Assembly (NCBI RefSeq): GCF_907165205.1
Contig: NC_058193.1
Span: forward strand, 21,465,521 to 21,529,520
DNA: 64,000 nt
Direction of reading: 5' to 3'
From: Coccinella septempunctata
Taxonomy: Eukaryota > Arthropoda > Insecta > Coleoptera > Coccinellidae
The notes beneath the pieces are model-generated. The model made no database searches and was not told where the DNA came from. It worked only from the letters and a program-made list of their open reading frames with translations. Shown piece by piece: positions 1 through 8,084 of the stretch. Within the stretch, counting starts at the first letter, position 1. Every line of letters begins with the position of its first letter. The position numbers and the translations under genes were made by a program.

Positions 1-693
1 TCTTTTTATTTCACATTTACTTTTCTAAATCGTCAAAAAAAAAATTCGCTAATACCTAATTCAAAAAAGAAGAAACATTGGAGGCTAAGGTTTTCAACCT
101 TTTTTGTTTCTCATTCTCGGAAATATATAGTATCGGTCTACTCTGTAATCTGTGGTATCGGTTTTGCTCCAGATCTTCTTATTTCCGAGATTACCTTTCA
201 TTTTCATATAATAATTTGAATTTACTTCATCCAACCTAGTTTATATTGATGCAATTACAACAACAAGTTAGGCCTAAAATCAGGGTTGGCCGGGAACATT
301 ATGTAATTGAAAATTCAATGAATACATTATACTTGATAAAATGTAGTAAAAAGAAATATAAAAATATTTCGCTCGAGCATTTTAACAGGTAAGAATGGTT
401 AAAATTTCAAAGAACCAACATTTTAATGAAATTACATTTTTCAATGCAGTTGTCTGTTGAGATTTTCATAGGAAATAATAAAAAAAATTATGAACTTCTG
501 AATTTTTACTAGTATACATAAAAATCTATAAAAATCAAATCTGGCTGAAATTTCATGTGATGCATAAATTACTGTGAGAAGATTTTTCCAACGAATAAAT
601 AATTATATGCATTGTATTGCAACTTCAAAACTACAGGAGTCCAGGAAATGCAAATGTCATATTTGTATGAACCCAACATTTACATATCTTGCA
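1..693. other. AT-rich 3' flank of ARL3
   Basis: Non-coding AT-rich DNA downstream of the ARL3 stop codon (ARL3 reads leftwards). It should contain the ARL3 3' UTR. Short open frames here overlap the gene in other frames or lack any recognisable motif. I see no repeat with defined ends. Confidence 0.5.
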
Positions 694-1380
694 TTATTTT
701 TTTTTCACGCTTTTACAGGCCCATTCCATTCCTTCTTTTATTCCTTCACCAGTAATCGCTGTACAAGCTTGTATTTGCCAGACTCTGTCTTTGATGGAGT
801 GCAAGCCGAGCGCCTCCGCCAATTCAGATGAAGGTAATGAATTCGGTAGGTCTTGCTTGTTGGCGTATACCAGCAAAGGAACTTCCTCCAATTTGTTTTC
901 TGCTAAGAGCTCAAATAGTTCGATTCCGGTCTCTTCCAATCTTTTCTTATCGGAAGAATCGACCACATAAATCTGAAAAAAATCAAAATATAGGTTTTGT
1001 AATAACGCTGACCTCCCTATTATGGGTCAAAAAAACCAGCTGAGGAAATATAATGAACTCTTTTTTTAGGTTTGTTCGTAGTGGCAATTCCCAACTTCGT
1101 TCTTTTGAAATCTACTCACTAAAACATCTGTGTTCTCGAAATAATTTTTCCAGTAGGGTCTTATTTTTCTTTGTCCACCAATATCCCAAACATTCAACTT
1201 GAAGCCGTCTGAAACTACAGATTTGATGTTGAATCCAGCTGTAGGTGTTACTTGGGTGACATCCTCTGATGCCATTATTTTGAGTATCGTTGTTTTTCCC
1301 GCATTGTCCAATCCCAATAAGAGAAGACGTAATTCTTTCTCTGGCGATTGACGAAGTTTCTTCAGAATCGACAGTAAACC
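694..1380 (-). CDS. ARL3: ADP-ribosylation factor-like GTPase 3 (two main coding exons)
   Basis: ARL3 is a small GTPase of the ARF family. In other animals it releases lipidated cargo from carriers such as UNC119 and PDE6D inside cilia. Two exons are visible: 1380-1120 and 972-694, separated by a 147-nt intron with GTGAGT donor and CAG acceptor. With an initiator Met from an upstream exon the protein is 180 aa, against about 182 in vertebrates. Visible motifs: P-loop GLDNAGKT (about 24-31), switch I region around TPTAGFNIKS (46-55), WDIGGQ (66-71), NKQD (126-129) and CTAITGEG (158-165). The C-terminus ends in a lysine run. An in-frame ATG at 1386 would give an odd M-Q-G start, but it lies inside a splice acceptor (TTTCATGCAG then GG), so the mature N-terminus is probably M-G-L-L-S as in the family. 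The RCCD1-like gene lies head-to-head to the right. Confidence 0.93.
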
Positions 1381-1386
1381 CTGCAT

Positions 1387-2543
1387 GAAATCAAGATTAT
1401 GTGTGCGAGGAAGTGATTTCGTAGGAAATATGTGCTATTTTATAGCGAACATTTTTTCCCTTTGTATTTGAGATTCAGACACATTTGTACAGTTCAAGTT
1501 ATGCTGAGTTTGAGTTTAAACCCAGCTCAACTTTGAAAAATCCGTACAACTTTGACAGGTAGTTCGAGAGCTGGCAGCAAAAATAATTCATGAAGTTACC
1601 AAAGCTATGGAGCAATTTTTACTTCTAAATTTTTTTTTATCTCACGAGGCGACCGCTCACTCGACACATTTTGTAGAACCAAAGTATCAATCCAAACCTT
1701 TGGCAATTTGAGTTGTAAGATATAATAACAAAGATGTTTCACAAAAATTATCAACAACAGCGTTTAAGTTGAAGAAATTTAATGTTATATTATACTATAC
1801 ACATTGAAAAATAGAAAGAAAATTTATTCGGTAAATTACTTGAAAACCGTTATTTTTCCGATTTTCTTCCGAAACGGATTGAGGAAAGTGTGAGTGAAAA
1901 TTTATACCTACAATTGATTTTCTATTTCATAAGTGAACAAACTGAATAATCTATTTGGATTTCAAAGATTTTAATTTCGAATTGTTCATTGATGTAATTA
2001 TTATTCATATTACATTTCCAGGGAACCTTGCTTTTGAATGATGAATATAAATATGATTTTCATTGATTATTGGATTATTGTGTGAAAAAATAGGCATAAA
2101 TTCGATATTGAGCTGATATATTTAAAACCCACGTACAAGAAACAGTATAACTGGTAAAGATATATTATCAAAGAGTATAATGATTTGATTTGAGATATTT
2201 TAAAAATAAAAATAAAATACATAATCGAGTTTCTCGAGATTATCATCGAAAAAAAAAACATATTTTTACAACGGAACATAACGAAACAAAAGAAATGGAC
2301 TGAATAGTAATTTGAAATTTATAAATTATAATAATTTGGAACCTTAACTAATTGAACAAAAATAAAATCTTTTTTGAACGCATCAATGCAGGTTTGTTTT
2401 GTTTTCAACGGTTGCTATGGAAACAGCAACCAGCAACTGTCAAAGCTAGTGATGTGAACCTCAAAATTCAAAGTATTTTTCTATTAAATTATCAAATGAA
2501 AACTTTAATAACTTTCCAGAATGGATTGAAATGTATTACATAC
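1387..2543. other. Presumed ARL3 intron 1 / shared upstream region
   Basis: About 1.1 kb of AT-rich DNA between the main ARL3 coding exon and the candidate ATG exon. It holds the X-box candidate at 2411-2424. Around 1500-1560 a short stretch resembles 6705-6770 (both contain 'ccagctc', 'tccgtacaa' and 'tttgacaggt'), so a small piece of dispersed repeat is present. Short open frames here show no protein signature. Confidence 0.4.
2411..2424. promoter_or_regulatory. RFX X-box candidate
   Basis: GTTGCTATGGAAAC fits the RFX X-box consensus GTNRCC-AT-RGYAAC with one mismatch in each half-site and the usual AT spacer. RFX factors drive ciliary genes in animals, and ARL3 is a classic ciliary gene. 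The site lies between the main ARL3 exon and the RCCD1-like gene, about 260 bp upstream of the RCCD1 start. The motif is seen directly; its function is inferred from the ARL3 neighbour. Confidence 0.5.
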
Positions 2544-2546
2544 CAT
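2544..2546 (-). other. ARL3: Candidate ARL3 start codon in a separate first exon
   Basis: On the minus strand the sequence CACTATG is followed directly by the donor-like GTATGT, so an exon could end right after the ATG. Splicing to the acceptor before 1380 would give M-G-L-L-S, the family N-terminus, in phase 0, with an intron of about 1.16 kb. I found no other ATG followed directly by GT on this strand between 1386 and 2546. This is inference from splice signals; transcript data would settle it. Confidence 0.45.
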
Positions 2547-2667
2547 AGTGAATCCGTTTGCTACCTTTCCATCAATTAAAAATATCTGAAACTGTATCAA
2601 AAACTCGGAGAAACTTCAACTAACAAACCCCTTTCAGCAAATTAATCGACTGACAGTGTTTGAAATA

Positions 2668-2674
2668 ATCGATA
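2668..2674. promoter_or_regulatory. DRE-like ATCGATA motif near the RCCD1 start
   Basis: AATCGATAC differs by one base from the DREF-binding consensus TATCGATA, common in insect housekeeping promoters. It lies 12 bp before the ATG at 2686. That supports 2686 rather than the in-frame ATG at 2656 as the real start, since the motif would then be in the promoter or 5' UTR. Weak evidence by itself because the motif is short. Confidence 0.25.
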
Positions 2675-2685
2675 CTATGAAGATT

Positions 2686-4239
2686 TATTGCAACGGTTTT
2701 AATTTGTACAGAAAGTTTAGAACTAGCGAACCTCTCATAAAGAAATTCAAACATTTCGAGTTTGAAAATGTGACTGATTTGGAGGTTAGTTTAACTTTTG
2801 CAGTTTTTAAAACCAAAACCAACGAGTTATTCTTAACAGGAGGGAATTCAAATGATGTACAGAATATTGGAAACGATTTTGGATGCATTACTAGCATATC
2901 ATGCACGAATGACAATCTTTTTGTGTTGAATACTGATGGACAGTTATTCCAAATAGACATTGTTGATCTAGAGAAGGTAATTGAGGTGAAAACTGAAGAA
3001 TTTTTACAACCTGAGGATAAATTCATTCTATGTGCAGTTGGAGATAAGATAAAAGTAGGACTAACTAGATTTGGGTATATATATGATTTTCCGAACAGGC
3101 TGAATTTTGATGTGCGTTCCACAGTTGATATTAAAGTTGGTGGAGTACATTGCTTACTATTAGATTCACAGGGGAATGTTTACAGTTTTGGGAATGGAAG
3201 GTACTTTTTTCGATTCCTTTGCCTCTAATGCACATTACCTAATTCCATAATTATTGAAATAATGCATATGAATCTTTATTTCCAGTCGGGGACAATTGGG
3301 ACTTGGAACTCTTGAAGATCATTCAAATCCAACTCAAATAGAAGCTTTAGCTGGTATTCAAATTGTAGCGATTGCCTGTGGTACTTGGCATTGTGCTGTG
3401 ATCAGTAAGGAGGGGGATGTCTATACTTGGGGGTGGAACCAAAACGGTCAACTAGGTTTGCCAGTTCATTCAATTGAAAAAAATGAAGGCGTCTCTGTTA
3501 TGGCATCTCCACATGTAATTGATTTTCCTGATCCAAATGCGAATGCTGTCAAAGTTGCTTGTGGCAAGAGACATACCATTGTCCTACTAGGTATATTTTC
3601 TAGAATATCTGGGTATTTAAAAATTTCAAATATCATTTTGAAGATACTCTCACCTGAAACTTACTTCATTGTACTTGGAAAGTATTAACTCATTATAATA
3701 ATTTATAGATTAGAGATAATTCTGTCGTTGTACTTTCAATTTCTCAGGTTCTCTATCTTGTATTCTGGTGTGTATATAAAATATGTAATATTACTTGAGG
3801 CGATAACGTTGATTGATTGAATGTGTGTGAGATTGAAAAAATCACATATATTTCACTCTTTTGGAAACCTTGTTAATATGTATACAGAATATCTGCCATA
3901 TCAGTTTTATCTTCAATTTGTGCATAAGAAGAATATTTATTATTCCAATCACTTGGTCCTAAGGGATTTGTATTGAATGAATGGAATTTATATGAATCAA
4001 TCAGTTAGTAAATGGAAATATTACTCTATCATCATTATGAATGTTGTATGTCAAATCACAAAAGTTTCCACTTTTCAGATAATGGGGAAATATATGGATG
4101 TGGAATGAACAAATACAAGCAGCTGAAGGAAGATGATCAGGATGTTATAGAAACGATGAACATTTTAGGTGACTTTTCAAGAGAAAAAATCAAGGAAATC
4201 AAGTGTGGTCCTTGGAATTCTGTAATATGTTGTGAATAA
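2686..4239 (+). CDS. RCCD1: RCC1 domain-containing protein 1-like (three exons)
   Basis: Exons 2686-3200, 3286-3590 and 4079-4239 join in frame (981 nt, 326 aa) through GT-AG introns of 85 and 488 nt. The C-terminal half carries RCC1-type beta-propeller repeats: GNVYSFGNG...RGQLGLGTLE (about 163-181), ACGTWHCAV then GDVYTWGWNQNGQLGLP (215-231), ACGKRHTIVLL, NGEIYGCGMNKYKQL (275-289), ending CGPWNSVICCE. Order, spacing and the ending CGPWN match vertebrate RCCD1 (about 376 aa), which binds the KDM8 hydroxylase and acts in chromosome stability. The N-terminal half is poorly conserved, as in the family. An in-frame upstream ATG at 2656 exists; 2686 is preferred for its context. An AATAAA polyadenylation signal overlaps the stop codon. 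The neighbour is ARL3, divergently transcribed. Confidence 0.88.
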
Positions 4240-4356
4240 AAATGGACTAGCTATTGATAATGTCTATTTCAATATTCTTGATTATCTGTGTCTGATTCAA
4301 TTCAATCAATCTTAAGGGCAAATTATACCTGTGGCTCAAAAATGAGCCACCTCTTA
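4240..4356. other. RCCD1 3' flank with a small hairpin
   Basis: Short 3' flank. A hairpin of eight paired bases (GTGGCTCA / TGAGCCAC, four-base loop) lies at about 4331-4350, just before the foldback transposon. Confidence 0.4.
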
Positions 4357-5849
4357 TAGTTGGGGAGCCGACGATGCTAAATCGGGATTTACTCGAGCGT
4401 CGTGGAGATCTTGTGGACTTTGAAGATTAGATGGTAGAAAGAAAAAAAGGTTCTATGATTTATGCACTTTCAGCGGTGGGGAAAGCGTCTGCTGGGTCTC
4501 AAAGATGTAAAAAAAAATCGTCAGGTGTACATACTCGAGCCTGTCAGATTAAGATACTGTATATGCCCTACGTGTCTCTGATAATGAATTCATGCTTATC
4601 TGACAAGTTGCGCGGTGGGACTGATCGTACGGAAGAGTTGAAAATGGTAAAAAAAAATTCCAGCGTGTCAGATTTTTGGAGGATATGTTAATTAGACCCA
4701 AAGGAGCTACTTTTCAAGGGACTGACAATTTGGACGTGACGCAAGGTCACAGCGGTCCTTTGAAAATGTAAAAAAAAATCGTTACTTGTACATACTCGAG
4801 CGTGTCAGATTTTCATACAGATGGTTAATCTCGGTGTTGTAATCTGACACTAATCCGAGGGGGTTTTCTTAATCTCACACTTTGAAGATGATAAAAATTC
4901 TTTTTTTTTTCCGAATATTTCCCTGCCTGTACCCCTAATCGTTTTTGTATTCATTATAAAAGTTGTGGATAATAAAATTCTACACAACTTTTGTCTGAAG
5001 CAATTTTACATTCTCTTAACCGTTCTTGAGTTAGAGGCATAGACATATTAGGGGTAATAAGTCTATGGTTAGAAGGCGATAAGGGCGAGAAGCTTAGCCA
5101 CACATGCGAAAGGCCAAGGTCAATATAGAATCCCAGTCTAATCTACATTCATCCAATTGTCAAAATACAAGGTATTTCTATGAAGACAATTTCGAAATTA
5201 GTCACGAAAATTTTAGTGTTGTCTGTGACTGAACATTAGAATGTACCATTTTCCAACGAGGGAATTTTCGCTTCAGCATGTATCGCTAAACACCTCGCAT
5301 TAATCGCCATATATCTCAAAAACGTTTGAACGTAGAAAAAAATGCTTGGAACAAAATTTGTAGAAAATGTTATGCTTTACAACTTTCATAATGAATACGA
5401 AAAAGATTTGAAGCCCCTGCAGGGAAGGAGAAAATTCAAAAAACTGATTTTTGTGACCTTTATGGCCAATTTTTATTGTTTCGGCTTGCTAAAACTGTAA
5501 GATTAAATTTTTTCCGTTATTCTTGAATCATTAGCTTCAAAATAAGAAAAAAAGCCACCGCGCTCGAAAATGTACACGGATCGTTTTTTTTGCAACTTTG
5601 GCGTCCTCCCACACATTTTCGATACGCTTAAATTGTCAGATTAAGAGAATATATACTTTTCAACATGTAATTAATCACATATATCTTAATCTGACACGCT
5701 CGAGTATGTACAATGATCGTTTTTTTTTACTATTCTGACAGGTCTAATTTTTGGTAGAGGTACTTTACAGGGTCCAAGGTACGTGTCCCCTTGTATTAAT
5801 CTGACACGCTCGAGTAAATCCCGAATTTCCCTCTTCGGCTCCCCAACTA
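4357..5849. mobile_element. Foldback DNA transposon with iterated CTCGAG motif (copy 1)
   Basis: The ends are inverted repeats: TAGTTGGGGAGCCGA at the left and its complement at the right, each followed within about 40 bp by CGGGATTTACTCGAGCGT. Both sides show TTA, a 3-bp target duplication compatible with PIF/Harbinger-type integration. The two halves are imperfect mirror images; for example about 4925-5010 resembles the reverse complement of about 5330-5420. A repeated motif, TACTCGAGCGTGTCAGATT (or close), follows runs of eight or nine A and occurs several times in both orientations (4527-4551, 4789-4812, 5690-5714, 5801-5816). There is no transposase ORF, so the element is non-autonomous. 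A related copy in opposite orientation lies at 34126-36033. Confidence 0.75.
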
Positions 5850-6045
5850 TTAGCAGTCAGTTGAAATGTTGGAGGTTTGGAACTGATCTGAAGGCAATTG
5901 AATGTTTTTCAGATATTTATCATTATCAGCATTACTTATACAGATCACTATGAACATTTTTGTAATATGTATATAAAAAATTATTTCGCCGATGTCATTG
6001 CGTCAAGAATTTTACTGAAATGATGAAATGAAACTTAGTAGAAAC
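5850..6045. other. Unassigned spacer
   Basis: About 200 bp between two transposons. No coding signal; contains the left target duplication of the next element. Confidence 0.4.
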
Positions 6046-6213
6046 ACGGGCGTAGCCAGGGGGGGGTTTTGGGGGTTCAAACCCCTCCTTCCCCCCCCGA
6101 AATGATATAGTTATACATAATATCATTTTCAAAAAGTCTCACTTTATATGTCAAAATTAGAAAAATTTCATTTAAAACCCCCCCCCCGAAACTCAACCCT
6201 GGCTACGCCCATG
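6046..6213. mobile_element. 168-bp MITE with 9-bp target duplication
   Basis: Ends pair as inverted repeats (GGGCGTAGCCAGGG at the left, CCCTGGCTACGCCC at the right). AGTAGAAAC occurs directly on both sides (6037-6045 and 6214-6222) and reads as a 9-bp target duplication, as in Mutator-like elements. The interior has runs of G on the left and C on the right. Non-coding. Confidence 0.75.
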
Positions 6214-6222
6214 AGTAGAAAC

Positions 6223-6840
6223 TAAATTTCAACATATTTTTCTTAATTGAAAAAAATTATTATATATATATATAGTTGAAAAACAAAATACTTAGTATTA
6301 TCAATAAAATGTTCTTCAACTTCAATTTGAAAAGAAGCAAATCTTTAGTTGAAGATTAACAACAGTATATCGTGAATCATTAGGTAATGCAACTTTTGAA
6401 TGAAGATTCTTAAGGTATTATACCAAAGAGAAATCTTTGGTACTACTTACCCTCAAGCTCAGTTCATTATGCAGTGGACATGGCAGTGGAATTATGCACC
6501 GTTTCATTAAACGAAATTAATTCCTTAAACGTCATTTTTTTTCCATAGAGATTTTACGCTTAAGCGTCGTTTAAGAGCTTAAACTTCGTTTAATCAAACG
6601 GCACATACGGCCATAAGGCCCAGTTGTAATATCCAAGTTCAAGCTTAGTTTAAGCAAAGAATAACTCTGGTTTAAATTTGAGCTATGAAGGGTAGGTACC
6701 CTGCATACTTTAAGCCCAGCTCTACTTTGACAATTCCGTACAATTTTGACAGGTTAAACTATAGTTTGTCATTCACTCAAAACACTGGCCTAGGTTGACC
6801 AGATTACGGAATGTTGTGTATATATTTATATTATTAATAA
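6223..6840. other. Unassigned AT-rich spacer
   Basis: About 600 bp. Contains a (TA)n run near 6260-6275 and, at about 6705-6770, the small repeat shared with about 1500-1560. No gene or bordered element recognised. Confidence 0.4.
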
Positions 6841-7443
6841 AGGGTGAGTCTTTGAATCGTAAAAATATTTTAACGGTAGATTCGTGAGGTCAAAAGAAAC
6901 ACTTCTTTCCTGTACCATTTTTTTCGATTCGGCCCTAGTAAAATGATATAGCCGTTTTAATTTATCATAATGAGCTGAGCTACCCCGGGAAAAACAAAAT
7001 TACCTTCAGAATAACTAGCTGAATTGGTGACACAACACATCTGTGGATCTTTTAAAAAGTGTTGCATTCGGTCGAAGTACCCAATTTTTCGAATTTCACA
7101 GATATTTTTTATTTTTGAACGTGAAATTACTCGAAAACGGCGCATTGTAAGAAAAAACATGAAGAAAACTTTAATTTTACAAAATGTTCAAATATTCATT
7201 AGACAGCGCCCAATTTAGATTCAAGAGTTGGGTTCTTTGAATTTTTGGTATTTTTATGGTACGTGATGACCATAAGGAGAAAACTGTTTGTGAGATAGTA
7301 CTGAAAATAACATTTTTTTATGGTTATTCAACAGCCTGCATCTTTTAAATCGGGCCGATTAAAAAAAAAATGGTAAGGGATAGAAAGTGTTTCTTTTGAG
7401 AATCTACTGCTAAAGTAGTTGTACGAGACAAAGACTCACCCGG
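6841..7443. mobile_element. MITE of the GGGTGAGTCTTTG family, copy 1 (both ends present)
   Basis: The ends are long imperfect inverted repeats of roughly 100 bp beginning GGGTGAGTCTTTG, followed by TCGTA, TAGATTC, AAAAGAAACACTT and TACCATTTTTT blocks. The central part (about 7020-7290) is shared with 13220-13460 and 49020-49260. Short open frames in the copies translate to similar peptides only because the DNA is shared. No transposase is encoded. Confidence 0.65.
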
Positions 7444-8031
7444 TATATTCTCCCAGCTACTCAGTTTCCTACCCCGTATGGTGATATTAAGAAGAAATAT
7501 AATTTATTGAAAACAGAGAAATAATAAAAAGTTCATCACAACATAAAGACGAAAATATAATAATATTAATACAATGGTTGAGTATTACACTGTGGAATGA
7601 AAACAGAGTTTCAGGCGTTGCTAGAGAAGCTTCTACGTCCCCAAAAATTGAATGTCGGAAATATTTGCTCGGAGGGAAGACGCTCTGCTGCATTGATCAT
7701 TTTTTTATATTTGCCACTTGAAGCATGTCGTATACATTGGACTTCAGAATCCAGTTTTGTTTTTTTAAGGAATAAAAATTTTTTTGAAAGATCTTCTGCA
7801 AATTCGCACTTTCTTTTTTAATTACCCATCTCAAATATTCTTGAGAAGACGTTCAAATTCCCAACGTACTTATTGAACGCCGAGACATCCACTATGAGGT
7901 GTATCTAGTGACGTTCGCACTTGGGCTAATACGAAATACATATACTGAATTGAATCATTGACTCAAAGATTAAATTCAACATTTTGACGGACGTTTTCCA
8001 GTGACGGACTTCTTGGGCGATTGGCGGACTA
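7444..8031. other. Unassigned spacer
   Basis: About 590 bp without a convincing gene. Two overlapping short frames on opposite strands near 7490-7820 have no recognisable domain. Confidence 0.4.
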
Positions 8032-8084
8032 CCTTACACCATTGAACTCTAAAAGAACTTCTTTTAGAGTTCAATGCCTTACAC
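8032..8084. repeat. Perfect 37-bp palindrome flanked by 8-bp direct repeats
   Basis: Positions 8040-8076 form a hairpin with 18-bp perfectly matched arms (CATTGAACTCTAAAAGAA and its complement) around one central base. CCTTACAC stands directly on both sides (8032-8039 and 8077-8084). This looks like a tiny insertion with an 8-bp target duplication, or a local template-switch product. Confidence 0.8.

Noticed and set aside
1384..1386. ATG giving ARL3 an M-Q-G-L-L start
   Set aside because: It lies inside a splice-acceptor-like TTTCATGCAG; skipping it gives the family N-terminus M-G-L-L-S.
4331..4350. Hairpin GTGGCTCA/TGAGCCAC as a transcription terminator
   Set aside because: This is eukaryotic DNA; a short hairpin without further context is not a terminator there.
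6066..6090. GGGGTTCAAACCCC as a tRNA T-arm
   Set aside because: It is part of the MITE's G/C tracts; there is no acceptor stem, D-arm or anticodon arm at the right distance.
7487..7821. Overlapping frames of 68 and 74 codons on opposite strands
   Set aside because: No domain, no splice context, composition of random AT-rich DNA.
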